Origin: Hamiltosporidium tvaerminnensis
Lineage: Eukaryota > Microsporidia > Dubosqiidae
NCBI GenBank assembly: GCA_022605425.2
Contig: JAKIMF020000004.1
Coordinates: 1,299,501 to 1,363,500 of the forward strand
Length of the DNA: 64,000 nt
Direction: 5' to 3'
The notes under the pieces are model-generated. The model was not told the origin of the DNA. It ran no database searches and saw nothing but the letters and a program-made list of their open reading frames with translations. The position numbers and the translations under genes were made by a program. This document shows positions 32,512 to 43,889 of the stretch, one piece after another (within the stretch, counting starts at the first letter, position 1; every line of letters begins with the position of its first letter).

Positions 32512-32862
32512 ATGATTGAGGAATTAGAAAGTACTGAACAACCATGTGTAAATAAAATAATAAATGGTGATGGTTACACTTATATAATAAAAATACCAAA
32601 TAAAATAAAAAAAGAAAATATAAAGGTGGAATATGACAAATGTAGTTTTAAATTAAAATATAAGAAAACAAACCGTTCTGATTCAGAAGGTGCTATTTGT
32701 AGCGTTAAAAATGAAGGCACTTTTTATAGAAAATTTGATTTTGAAATTAAAAATCCAAATATTGAATATAAAGATGGAGAAGTTTATTTTAAATTTAGTA
32801 AAGGAAATGAATTATCGTATGAAAATAAGGAGGATAGAAAAGTACATAAATTAAAGTTTTAG
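32512..32862 (+). CDS. Small heat-shock protein (Hsp20 / alpha-crystallin fold)
   Basis: At 116 residues this is almost only the alpha-crystallin domain. GDGYTYIIKIPNKIKKENIK (~20-40) matches the Hsp20 beta2-beta3 strand with the K-x-E-x-I-K-V pattern. SFKLKYKK follows, then GTFYRKFDFEIKNPNIEYKD and GEVYFKF, which correspond to the F-R-F-x-L, NI-Y-KDG-V-F strands near the domain end. The protein should be a cytosolic ATP-independent holdase. The usual N-terminal arm is very short, and no clear C-terminal I-x-I motif is seen. A CS/p23-type fold is the alternative. The 3' end (EDRKVHKLKF) is echoed twice downstream. The start is the ATG directly after a T-rich leader; stop is TAG. Confidence 0.72.
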   Translation: MIEELESTEQPCVNKIINGDGYTYIIKIPNKIKKENIKVEYDKCSFKLKYKKTNRSDSEGAICSVKNEGTFYRKFDFEIKNPNIEYKDGEVYFKFSKGNELSYENKEDRKVHKLKF

Positions 32863-33012
32863 AATTTAAATTTAGAGTTTGAAGTGAATCATCTTTTGAG
32901 GAGAAAGAAGATAGAAAAGTACATAAATTGAAGTTTTAGAATTCAAATAAAGCGAAGAATTGATTTATCTAGAAGAGAAAAAGATTTAAAAAGTCATAAA
33001 TTAAGATTTTGC
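32829..33012 (+). repeat. Tandem duplication of the hsp20 3' end
   Basis: The last codons (GAGGATAGAAAAGTACATAA...) recur after the stop, once almost perfectly (32910-32939, again ending in TAG) and once diverged (32985-33011). These are untranslated leftovers of a ~70-75 bp duplication. Confidence 0.65.
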
Positions 33013-33559
33013 AGAAAAAAGTATTTATTAAAAGTTTTGTTTATATGTCGTCTTTTATCTAAATATTTGTGGTTGAATAAAATAAAATTAATAATATTAA
33101 ATTCATATTTTAATAATGAGTATAAATATCAATGTTTTTACTGTCATTAATTTTAAAAGGTGGTCTTATAAATTTGAAAATTTGATATTAAGTTACTTGA
33201 AAATATTTCTTCTTGAAATATTTTGTAGCCTGACTAGTTTTTTTTTGATAATTTCAATTTTTTAATATCCAATAAAGTTAAATTGGATAGATTACAATAA
33301 AAATACCAATGCTGTAACAATTTTCGCTAAACATCAATTGGGATTTATTTTAGAAAGCAGAACGAATTTATAATTTAGACCTATAATTATGAACGGCGGC
33401 AAAATATGATATTGATTGAGAATAAGGAAATCATGGTACGCTCATTCAAACAAAAGATTGCTCGTAAAATACAACGGACCAGAAAAAAACCAACGAGGTG
33501 TGTGGATAATTTGTATTAATTTCGAGCTCGGAATTTTATATCGGAATTTGATTGGTTGG

Positions 33560-33742
33560 CAAAGCAAAAGGTTACGGACACCGATAGCTGGGTCATCTTG
33601 ATCGAATGTCAGAAAACAGGGTTACAAAAATAATTATAGTGAGCAAACCAGAAAGTCGCAGATTTAAGGGTCGCTTAAAAACTAGATGCCTAGATGATGT
33701 CAACAAACTACAGAACCATTGTTATAAACAAATAGGTAAGGT
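33560..33742 (+). pseudogene. C-terminal tail of a second, non-R2 LINE polymerase
   Basis: The frame reads LGHLDRMSENRVTKIII, then SKPESRRFKGRLKTRCLDDV, then NKLQNHCYKQIGK. This is the classic tail of I/RTE/CR1-like LINE polymerases (W-x-GH-x-x-RM-x-x-x-R-x-x-K ... R-x-x-GR-x-x-x-R-W-x-DD-V). A TAG at 33585-33587 stands where the Trp before LGHL is expected. No similar piece is seen in the R2-type copies, so this is a different lineage. Confidence 0.6.
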
Positions 33743-33744
33743 TT

Positions 33745-35245
33745 GCATGTATAATAATTGAGGTTTGCTATTTTAATGAGCCGTAAAATACTTGGTAAGT
33801 GGAAAAGAATGTATCAATACTTTGCATAATAAAAATCACCAGAATATTGCGTAAATCAATGTAAAAAAATGTCTATTTTGATTGTAACAGATACTACAAA
33901 AAAAGAATTTCGATTTTGCATTGATTTCTATCTGTGTTTTGTTCCTAAATATGAGAAAAAACTACAGGTGAATCAAATCATGTATTTTTTAGTTGGGAGG
34001 TTTGGAAATTGCTTCATAAGAAAACTCGGGTTAAAGCTCAATAAAAATTTCTAAAATTTCGCTCATAAATAAATCATATTTTAAGCTTACAAAACGAATT
34101 AGAGATCAATATATCGAAGAAATCTTTGAAAACAGCTTTAAAAAAATAACGATGAATAACAAAGCAAAAATGTAGAGAAACTCAAATTAATAGACCCCAA
34201 ATTGAACTTTTAGTGAGAAAATATACAATAAATAGTATTTTCTATAATCTATTTGAAATTTTTACTTCAACTTGTTGAACTGAAAAAAACGAGTGAACTA
34301 TGATCGGAAAATTGGCAATTAGAGCTCTATTCATATAATTTTAGCTGAAGGATTTATAAATAATATATAAATTTACTATTATAAAGTATAAAAACTTTAT
34401 TCTTTCAAACATCGACTATTTTTAGACTTAAATTTATATATCGTGTTTTTCCTCTTATCATCGCACCAAATGTCTGTTTTTGATTTAATAAGAGCATTTG
34501 ACTCAAATAAAAGGCCAGAGACTAAAATTGAACCACAACGTCTATACCAGGTGAAAATCTGCCATTTAATTGCTATCTTAATGCCATGGGGTTAGAGAAT
34601 ATAAAAAAAGGTATAAATACTTGATATGATTTTAAAAACGATTCATTGCTGCCTTCATATGCTTATTCTCGTTAAAAAAAGCGAAATACAAATAGGAAAA
34701 TTAAAACATCGACTTAATTTAACGAAGTTGATTAAATGTTTGTGTTATGGAAAACAGAAATTAATATTTTGGAACCAAAGAAGATTCGAGAAAATTTGTA
34801 TTCTCATAGATTACCAAAAAAAACTCACAATTTTGCTTTTAAAACTCAAATTAAAATCTCAATCTTAAAAATAATTTTTAAATTTTTAGTTCAACACAAT
34901 TCAAAGTTAATTAATATAGTATACATAACAAGGGCCGAGGCTTTAATTAGAGCCATAAAATTTATATATTAAAAATCCTGAACTAAAAACATGTAATATA
35001 ATTATTTTATACAGATTTATTCTACTTTTGTTTTTAGTATTACTTTAAAAATATAAAAGTTTCAAAATAAATTAGTCTTGTTTTTTAGTTTGTCCCTTTT
35101 TCAAACCTAAGCGATTATTGGGCAGTAAATATTTTATAAGATCATGAAATTCATTTATCGTTAAATTTTCTATAAAGTTTTTAATCTATGATAAATTATT
35201 AATCTAAGATAAAAACATTCCTGCAAAAAATATAAAAGTAATTTG
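33745..35245. other. AT-rich intergenic stretch, no gene accepted
   Basis: Several short Lys/Ile-rich frames (for example 34626-34972) overlap each other and lack any motif. They may be relic DNA of the LINE just upstream. Confidence 0.5.
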
Positions 35246-35248
35246 AAC

Positions 35249-35258
35249 GGGATAGCCC
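35249..35258 (+). promoter_or_regulatory. GGG/CCC motif before the start of a secreted gene
   Basis: GGGATAGCCC lies four bases before the ATG at 35262, giving CCC at -6 to -4. It resembles the C-rich signals before GAR1 and the INTS4-like gene. Confidence 0.4.
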
Positions 35259-35261
35259 AGT

Positions 35262-36605
35262 ATGATCCAAATAATTTTTTTTTCTGGCAAGAAGCATTTA
35301 ATATTCTATATATATCTTTTGTTTTTTACATTTATAAATAACTCAAGCGAAAATTACGATATAGCTGAGTATAGGGAGTTGTATGTTAAGAAGTGCCTCG
35401 ATCTATATAATGGCGAAGCCAAACAATTTGAATCATTACCGAAATCAATGGAATATGCATATTTGAATTTTTATGAAAATCGCCTTGGGCTGGCTGCTGA
35501 TGCAATATCCAATTATATTCATTCGAAAACTTCAAGTAAATTTGAAATCTCTATTTATGGGCCAAATCCGAAACGAGATTATTTTTCAGAGCCAATTCAA
35601 TTTAAGGCATTTCGACTTGAACCAGCTGGAAAAAAATTTTGGTCTATATCTACTTTAGGTATAACTACAAGTCTAGGATTTAAAGATTCACCAAGAATCA
35701 ATCCTAAAATGGTGTTTCAAAATCAATTAAACATGTTTCTAAAACATTTTTTTCAAATGTATAGATCTATTCAGAAAATCATTCTTTTGAGTGATAATCC
35801 TGAATATGCTTACATTTCAATAGATGATACAAATAATAATGTACGAAAGCGAGTTCCTAAAGAATATCACGATATAACATTTTTTTTATTGGACAATATT
35901 TATAAGGTTTTTTGTGTACAGATTTTTTCTGATATAGAAATTTTAGATACAAAAATTAAAAAATCTAGGATGAAAGAAGTATTTTCTGAGAAATTTGGTG
36001 AAATGACATATTTTTTTTATGGTTGTTATGATATTTACGTGAGCAATATATCTAATGATGAATTACACGAATATAATTATATCAAAAAAATATTTAAGAG
36101 ATTCTCAATTTATCGTTTCAGAATCAAATTTGACATCGGTCTTCCACCACAAAAACATGGAAATCTAATATTATATCCAGCGTGTCCTTCGTTTGAAACA
36201 GCAATCCATAGTACAGAATTTGATTATTTTTATTCGACAATAAATGTACAACATGAAGATTACAAATTCAAAATTTTTCTTAAATATTCCGATAAGTTAT
36301 TTGAATTCAATTTTAACTGGCCCGAAAAGCATAAATTATTTGAAAATTATGTAAAAAACTCGTCTGTTTATTTATATGCATTGTCATCATCTTACGAATC
36401 TTATGGAATAGAAATGATGCGAGATGATGATCTAAAATGTTTTAAAGACAAAAGAGCTGCATTCTCAAGTGATGATTTTTATTTAGACTGTTGTGGAAAA
36501 ATTGAATACAAGTATGATAGATACTACGAATATGATGAATTTTTTGATATGATGATTTTTCATAACAAACATAACATATATTGGAATATAATATTGTTTG
36601 ATTAA
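35262..36605 (+). CDS. Secreted protein of unknown family
   Basis: The 447-residue protein has a probable signal peptide: after a short basic start, LIFYIYLLFFTFINNSS spans residues ~13-30. The mature part is of normal complexity, rich in Phe, Tyr and Asp, with scattered Cys near the C-terminus (KCFKDKRAAF, LDCCGKIEYK) and no membrane span. I recognise no domain. The intact long frame in DNA of this composition, plus the GGG/CCC motif before the ATG, argues for a real gene. It could be one of the lineage-specific exported proteins that microsporidia make in families, but no paralogue lies in this window. Stop is TAA. Confidence 0.7.
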   Translation: MIQIIFFSGKKHLIFYIYLLFFTFINNSSENYDIAEYRELYVKKCLDLYNGEAKQFESLPKSMEYAYLNFYENRLGLAADAISNYIHSKTSSKFEISIYGPNPKRDYFSEPIQFKAFRLEPAGKKFWSISTLGITTSLGFKDSPRINPKMVFQNQLNMFLKHFFQMYRSIQKIILLSDNPEYAYISIDDTNNNVRKRVPKEYHDITFFLLDNIYKVFCVQIFSDIEILDTKIKKSRMKEVFSEKFGEMTYFFYGCYDIYVSNISNDELHEYNYIKKIFKRFSIYRFRIKFDIGLPPQKHGNLILYPACPSFETAIHSTEFDYFYSTINVQHEDYKFKIFLKYSDKLFEFNFNWPEKHKLFENYVKNSSVYLYALSSSYESYGIEMMRDDDLKCFKDKRAAFSSDDFYLDCCGKIEYKYDRYYEYDEFFDMMIFHNKHNIYWNIILFD

Positions 36606-37912
36606 AATAAAGAAAGAGGTGACTGATATTTTATTGGATTATTAAATCACAAAAATATGTTTTTTTTTCTTCCTTTTATAATTCACTTCGAAATATCTAT
36701 TTCTAATTAGTTTGGTTTTTACTTTTGTATAAGGTGTGAGGTTAATAATCAATGAAGGACTAATGTAACTCATGAATTATTACACTTGATTATTATGTTT
36801 GTTCAATGAAATTCGATAATGCTTTAAAAACTTATTAAGTAAAATGATTATAAATGAATTACAATTAGCTCGGTTCTAAAAAATAAAAATATACAGTTCA
36901 AAGTAGTTATAATAATATATTGTGATGGCACTTGCATACTAGCCGCACTCAATATTTGTAAAAAATAACCGGAAATTTTTGACGATAATATAAAAAATAT
37001 ACTTGCTAAAACCATTAATCAAACCCTAGAAATTCTCTAGCTATTATAGAACAAACATATCATGTTTGAATTTCTTGCTTTTTAGTTAATTATATTATAT
37101 TTAGTTGAATTAAAAATATTTGCTTATATTGTAACTTGAAAAGGGTATAGATAAATTGAAAAACATTTTCGACACAACATTCGGAATATAAACCAAATGA
37201 CAATATTTCTATTTTATAATAATCAAAAGAGACTTAAAAGTATCTTTATTGATTTAAAAAAAGTGCTTTTGAATAAACTGCACACCGAACCTCATCATAA
37301 ATAATAAATTGCAGCTTAAATATATCACACGCAGAAAACGAATATAATTTTATCTGCTCAGAGCATTCAAAGGAAGTAATAATTATAAAAAAATAGAAAG
37401 CAAGGAGTTATGGGTTTGAAATAGAAACAAATGATTTTGGAATCGAATCAAATTTTAATAAATAATCGATAAATATTCCGCCATTGAACGCCGCCCTGTC
37501 TAATAGAAACCGCGTAATTTATTGTAGATTTTTTGCTTTATGAATCATTTTTATTTTTTAATCATCTCTCTTATTTCCTTCTTTTACGCCCGTTTATATC
37601 CCTTTGTTTCTTACGTTTTCTTGTAATATCAAATTTCTTTCCATTATTTCTAAATTAAAATACTCGTAGCTTTTGTTCTTGTAAATAAATTAGAATGTGT
37701 TAATAACCAATGTATTACAGATGAAATATATTTTTTTCTACTTCTTTTTTGCAATTTTCAGGTTTTTACGTTTTTGATGGTCTAAATATAAATAATATAA
37801 ATCTCAAAATACTTACATAGGTTGATCCTAAAACTTATAAATATATTTATACCTTTTTATAGTTTCTTCCTAGGTTTTTTTAAAATTTTAATTAATACAA
37901 ATAAATGTATAA
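36606..37912. other. AT-rich intergenic stretch, no gene seen
   Basis: No coherent ORF or recognised repeat. Confidence 0.55.
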
Positions 37913-37923
37913 TTAAACATCTA

Positions 37924-38662
37924 GGGTGGAGGGAGGATAACCACATAAAAAACTTTTTGCTTGGCAATGAATGTGTGAAACAGGTGTGAGATCATTGTTT
38001 GGATTTTTGTTGGGAATAAAACCACACTACATCTTCGGTTGTTCCATGGGAGTTGTTATGACGAGGAGAGGTCCAAGAAATGGAGAAACTTTTTCTACAA
38101 ATTTATTTGTAGTTTTTTATGTAACCAGATTGCAGACCGCAGCTGAACATATAGGTAATTGCCATGTAAAATCATGGAAACCTAGCCTTGCTCACTCGGG
38201 TTAGAAGACTTAGCGCCTGGGAGATATAAAACAAAAAACCATTTAAAGCAGGGAGAGCTAAGTAGCAGGTTATACCTGTTGGTATGACATTGCACTGTCT
38301 AGGTGGACCCCATGTAAATCTCTGAAATATATCTTAGATAGAAGTTTATTGGGTTCAGAAAGTGTAGAGTAAGTGGGAATGCTGCATAGTCTCGGAGGAG
38401 CCCAGGGAGGGCTTCGGCCTTCGATCACACTCCATGCAACGGACATTAACGAACTCCGGGAAACTACCTCGCCTATTAATTAGGTTCTACACACCTGTTA
38501 AATGAAAGGCTTTGGGACGTAGGTATCGCAGGGGTTACCGATGGAGTGTTGGGGTAACAGTCATATATGTTAAACCTAGAACTGCGTTAATGTCATAAAA
38601 ACAAATATAACACTTGCCACTGTTTTGAAAAAGATGTGATATTTTTAAATAAATAATAATTT
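37924..38662 (+). mobile_element. ~0.74-kb interspersed element, copy C
   Basis: This is the most complete copy, 739 bp. It is flanked by an 11-bp duplication TTAAACATCTA (37913-37923 and 38663-38673). It starts GGTGGAGGGAGGATAACCAC and ends in an A/T tail (TTTTTAAATAAATAATAATT). It is very similar to copy B along its full length. No long ORF is shared between the copies. Confidence 0.88.
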
Positions 38663-38673
38663 TTAAACATCTA

Positions 38674-39945
38674 AGGCCAGGATGTAAAGAACATCTATAC
38701 CTTTACGAAGATAAATTTGAAGAGATTTACATAGGGTTAAGTATCGAAGCAACATATACTTTTGCAACTCTTAGATTGTTTGGAATAAAGTAAAGAAATA
38801 TCGACTAGATGAGCAGCATTCCTAAGGGTGGAGAATACTACCAAAACCACCCTGCAATAATAAAAGGCATTCTAAAAGTAAAATATAGGTTGGAAGAGGA
38901 AGTCACAAAGAAGAAATTGAAACATAATAAACTAGATAATCTATATAACACGATTGAAGACCAAAAACTAAATTCAAAGTTATTAGACTAAAAATAACGA
39001 GTTGGTGAGTTTACTTGCCTCCTCGAGATGATTAAATAAAGGTAATGTAAGACTACGTGAGAAGTGGTGTTCTGCTAAATCCAGGATAAACATGTATTCT
39101 AGAGTGCAAAATATGTGTGTCAACAATGCAACTATTTTAGGAAAACAGCAGACCACTTAGCAACAAGATGTAAAAAAATGCAGAGTAATGTTTATACTAG
39201 GCGATATAATGAAGTGGTTGTATGTATACACTTACTCCTTCTAAATAGATATCGTTTTAAGTCATTAATTCAAGAAATTCTTAATAACGAGAGGCAGAGA
39301 TAAGAGTGGATATCTGAATAAAAACTGATATCAAATTCGGATAATAAGATATATATTTATTTGGAACAAGAGGAAGAATATGGTAACACTCTGCGAAGTA
39401 GGAATCATATATCAAGACTCTCTTCAAATAGTGAAAATGAGAAGCTTAGGGATTACGACTTATTAGAAAATGAGTTATGTCTTATATATCAGTGTAGTGT
39501 TGACCCGTGACGGTATTGGGATAAATTACCACAAGTTACACCTAAAAAACTGTAAATACTCATGAATGTAGAAGCATATATACAATCCATAGTACTAAAG
39601 AAGACAGTCGAAATATTTTCATTTAATCAACAAACTGGACTTGAGACAAGACCAAAATCCGCAGAGAGCTGCAAAAAGCGTACTTGTCTGTTATTTTAGG
39701 TGCCGAGATACATAAACACCCAAAACCCACGTTTGAGGCAAGTAAACAACGAGGAAGCTGATGGTAACACACAAAATAAGAAAAATGTTAAACCATATAT
39801 TTTGGATTGTGTAACCACAGTGAAGGAACTGACAATGAATATAAACGAAAAGTCGGATTTAGAAATAAAGAAGTGATTAAAATGGTGGACGAAATTATTT
39901 AAAACAGAAAAAATTTCTTGACCCAGTGTTTAATTAAATAAAAAG
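38674..39945 (+). mobile_element. R2/Dong-type LINE, copy 4, 3' half, decayed
   Basis: On the plus strand it begins at the segment matching CKERLYLPRTEL of copy 1 (here GCKEHLYLYED) and continues through EEVTKKKLKHNKLDNLYNTI. The knuckle CQQCNYFRKTADHLATRC and YTRRYNEVV follow, then the endonuclease area, MNVEAYIQSIVLKKTVE, and an acidic tail ending NEKSDLEIKK. The 3' end is CCCAGTGTTTAATTAAATAA. It has many stops and frameshifts. It sits immediately beside copy C of the interspersed element. Confidence 0.8.
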
Positions 39946-40019
39946 TATATTAACAAAAAAAAATATTTGCTTTTTAATAGAACTATATAAAATTGATGCT
40001 AAGCTTTATTTCAGTATTA

Positions 40020-42386
40020 TTAGTCACGAGTTGAAATACTAATACCTTTTTCTTTAAAATAATTTAGTTTTTCCTTGATAACGAAACTATTATTGACATT
40101 GAAAGAAACAACGGATTGGTTTACAAATGCAATTGTAATAGGTGAAGTAAAATCTTCTATTTGAATTTTGTTAAAGGCTATAGTTATACCAAGCTTTATA
40201 TCTTTCAATAAATACAAAAATTTAATTATATTTTTGTTTAACTCGACAACTGTAAACCAAAATTTTTCTATTTTGTTATTTTTGATACAAATAATAAGTT
40301 TATCAAAATCTATGTCCATTGTTTTTCTATAAATATTAATTTGAATATCAGTTAAATTGGTCAATTTTAAAATTACTTCTAAATCTTCTGCAGAAAAATC
40401 CACAATTTCTATAATCAACACACGTAATTTTTTCAAATCAAAGATTTTAGATAAACTAAACAATATGGGAAATTCGCCTATAATACTTTTACACGTTGTA
40501 ACTTTTAAATAATCTAAAGCAGAGACGATCAGTATAAATTTATTGTTTGCTTTTTTAGATACGAACTGATATATTTTTTTTCTTAAATATGTATCAATAT
40601 ATTGTATATAAACTTTTAAAAATGAAAGATTTTTAAACATTGATAAGAATCTTAGAAAATCAATATTAAAAATAAAATCCGATTTTTTTATCGTCAAACC
40701 TTGAAGAACATAATTATATATTTTATATTTTGAAAAGACTTCAGAAGATATTTGAACATTCCTCAATTTTAATGACATTATCTTTTTGGATTGTAAAACA
40801 AACCGAATAACTTTTTTAGTAAATAAAATATTTTCAAAAAATATAGCTTCTAAAGCGGGTAAATCAGCCAAATATTCTATCAATTTAGAATGGATTTTAA
40901 GTTGTAAATTATTTTGCTTTGTACAAATCCAAATATCCTTTACGTTTGAAGCTTTATAATATATAAATTTACATCCATTAAGAGATTTATTTTTTTCCAA
41001 ACAAATCATAATTCTTCTAAAAAAAATTAATGAAGTTTTATAACAAGAATCACAATTTCTCAATGTTACGTTATATTTTCCAACAATGAAACTGAAATTT
41101 TCTGGTGTATCCGCAAAGAAATCATTTTGATTACAATTCATTACAAAATTTTTGCATTTGTACTTTATAAAAATATTTGGATTATTTGAGGCGAATCTAT
41201 GGAGTTCAAGTATAATATCATAGTGCGCTTCATCACTTACAATTGCCAATTTTTTTATGCTTTTACAATGTGTTAGAATCAAATCAATCTCTTTTGAATT
41301 TAGGTTGCTTATTATTGTTATACATTCTGAAATATTAAAATATCCGTAATTCATAAATAGCTTTAAAATAATTTTTTCATCGAATCTGTCTACCAAGGTA
41401 AGATTTTTTAGTTTTTCAAGCTTAAGTTGCCATAATAAATTTAATATATTTATGCTTAGTTTGTTATAAAAGAGATTGAAGTGTAAAGAATCTATTTTAC
41501 AGGTTTGAATGAAGAAGCAAACGCAATCTATAGACCCTGCTAATTTTAAAATTTTTTCAAGCCACATAACTGTATCGTTTGAAACAATAAAAAAATTTTG
41601 TTTACAAAGCTTTTCTTTCCTATAGTTATAGACTGAATAGGATAAAATAATTTTTTGGACTTGCATTGATTCATTGCTTTTACATAATAAGAACACATGA
41701 TTTGGGTTGTTCTCCAACAGTAATAACTTACTAAAAATACCAAATAAATATTCTGAAATTGAATCAGACAATTTAAAGTCAAATTCTTTAAAATTTAAAA
41801 ATAATTTCAAACATTTAAAATTAAAAGTATCTTTCATGAAGCTATTAATTAACACATATGTTAAAAATAAATTGTTATTTTTTGTTCTTTTAAGACCCAA
41901 AATTTCTAGTACTCTTAATATATTTATAAACTCACGTAAATATATAGTTGTAACACATATATCGCTTATAGTAATATATCTGGCAAATCTTTGTAGAAAT
42001 ATAACTGATACTTGACCCAAAAAAAATTTATGAGCTAAACTGTTCTCTTGATCATCTCCGATATAAGCAAAGTCTAGTATAATATTTCTAGATTCAGATA
42101 TTTCTAATTTTTTCGGTACAAAATATTTCAATTCTCCACTTCTTAAACAACATTTCAAATATCCATTTTCTAAAAGATATACTGATGAAAACATTTTTAG
42201 TAAATTGCAATTTTCTAATTTAAATTCATACCAGGAATTTTCATTGGTTTCATTATATTTAATATCATTATTGTATGTTTCAATCGAATATAAGACTACT
42301 TTTTTACAGAGTATAGATGATAGCAAAGATTTGTTTAAAATTAATATAATATAGATCAAAAATATATTTCTATAAATGATTTTCAT
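40020..42386 (-). CDS. Secreted BTB-like / leucine-rich-repeat-like protein
   Basis: The 788-residue protein has an N-terminal signal peptide (RNIFLIYIILILNKSLLSSI). Residues ~100-190 read FLQRFARYITISDICVTTIY then EFINILRVLEILGLK, which follows the pattern of the second half of a BTB/POZ fold (F-x-x-F-x-RYI ... E-x-x-x-LR-x-x-E-x-L-x-L). The rest, to the C-terminus, is Leu/Ile/Phe-rich with irregular LRR-like periods (LKNLTLVDRF, LPALEAIFFENI, LKNLRNVQI-like, LTNLTDIQINIY). No membrane span follows the signal. A sister copy at 43.9 kb has the same order and is broken, which defines a lineage-specific family. Function is unknown. Host-facing or spore-internal roles are guesses. Stop is TAA. 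Confidence 0.68.
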   Translation of the reverse strand: MKIIYRNIFLIYIILILNKSLLSSILCKKVVLYSIETYNNDIKYNETNENSWYEFKLENCNLLKMFSSVYLLENGYLKCCLRSGELKYFVPKKLEISESRNIILDFAYIGDDQENSLAHKFFLGQVSVIFLQRFARYITISDICVTTIYLREFINILRVLEILGLKRTKNNNLFLTYVLINSFMKDTFNFKCLKLFLNFKEFDFKLSDSISEYLFGIFSKLLLLENNPNHVFLLCKSNESMQVQKIILSYSVYNYRKEKLCKQNFFIVSNDTVMWLEKILKLAGSIDCVCFFIQTCKIDSLHFNLFYNKLSINILNLLWQLKLEKLKNLTLVDRFDEKIILKLFMNYGYFNISECITIISNLNSKEIDLILTHCKSIKKLAIVSDEAHYDIILELHRFASNNPNIFIKYKCKNFVMNCNQNDFFADTPENFSFIVGKYNVTLRNCDSCYKTSLIFFRRIMICLEKNKSLNGCKFIYYKASNVKDIWICTKQNNLQLKIHSKLIEYLADLPALEAIFFENILFTKKVIRFVLQSKKIMSLKLRNVQISSEVFSKYKIYNYVLQGLTIKKSDFIFNIDFLRFLSMFKNLSFLKVYIQYIDTYLRKKIYQFVSKKANNKFILIVSALDYLKVTTCKSIIGEFPILFSLSKIFDLKKLRVLIIEIVDFSAEDLEVILKLTNLTDIQINIYRKTMDIDFDKLIICIKNNKIEKFWFTVVELNKNIIKFLYLLKDIKLGITIAFNKIQIEDFTSPITIAFVNQSVVSFNVNNSFVIKEKLNYFKEKGISISTRD

Positions 42387-43889
42387 TTAATAAAGGGCAA
42401 AATTTTTTTTAATATAAATCAGTTATATTTTAATTAAAAAAATTGATAACCAAAAAAGTAGATAAACCCGAAATAAAGTCAGAAAAATATTTTTAAATGG
42501 TAATATTGTTGTATTTACAACACAATAATAGTCAAAAAAAAATTTATCCGTAGGATTGAAACGTATTGTCTTTACCACCGAGAAACAATCAATTAAAAAT
42601 ACTACTTACCTACTTGCCTATTCTAGTTCTTTCCTATCTGTCGGTCTTGAGGATGAGCAGATGAAGGCCCAAAATATCCTGTAACCGATCAATGCCTTAG
42701 AAGTTGCGCGTGAATTACTCTTTCAAAAAATTCCGTTTAAAATTCCTACCATTGCTAACTTCATAACTTCCTCTATTTTCTCCACCAAACCCATTAATTT
42801 AAGTTACATAAGTAATATGCAGATTTATATGCTAGGTAATTGATTTTTAATACTGTTTTTTTTTTTTTTTCTGTTAATATTTTATGATTCAAAATTATCG
42901 GAGATTGGTCCATAAGCCCAGCGTATTTTATATCTCACTAAATCACAAACATTGGTTTTAACTCCGAATGCACACACTTATTACCGAGCAGATATTTTTT
43001 GATGCTTTTCCTTTCTCTTTCTTTAAAAATATTTACTATATTTGATTTTAATAATAAAATTTTAACTATAATATTTATATAAGATATCTTCCTTCTAGAT
43101 TTTGACTTATTTAGCTATAAATTTCTTAATGTATGTATTTTAAAACTGGATAGTATTTCAGTTACAAACTGGGCTTTAAAAAAATCCATAACCAACTTTG
43201 AAGCTATTGGTCGCACATACATCAAAACTTACTTTTGAATTCAATCATAAATTATAATACAGACCTACGTAAGAAGGATGTTAAAAAAATAAGTTTTTAT
43301 AAATGTTCGAAATACTCTGAAGCCATTTTATAGAATTACGAATTCACATAAAAATCTTATATTTTCAATATCAGGCGCAAATAATAAGAAATATAAATAA
43401 CTAAAAGCAAAAGACTTAGAATTATATTGTCTGATAAGATATAGAAATCAAAAATTGCTTTTAAAAAGCAATGAAGAACAAGGTAGTGATATAATCTCGA
43501 AAAAAATGAGAATCTGCCATCAATAAATATAATATTAGAAACAAACGAACTTAGTATCGTAAAAAGTTAATATTACGGGGATTTATAATCATGTGTACAT
43601 TTTTCTTTTTTTATCTTATTATTTTAAACTATTAAAATATCTGAGAAAAAAGGGAAAATTTCAATTTAGAGAATTTTTATCAAATATAAATGTAAGATAA
43701 TTCCATATTTTTTTTCGTAATTATCAAAAAAACAAAAGAATTTGAAAATAAATCAACGATACATCCTTACTGAATTTACACAATAAAAAGAATAACGAAA
43801 ATAATTTTTAATTAAAACTATTTAAAAAAAATATTCTAGATTAAATATTTGAAAATTTAAATATTTTTTTTTTCCAAATTACAATTATA
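42387..43889. other. AT-rich intergenic stretch, no gene seen
   Basis: A patch of higher complexity at about 42590-42800 lacks an ORF. I recognise nothing in it. Confidence 0.5.
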
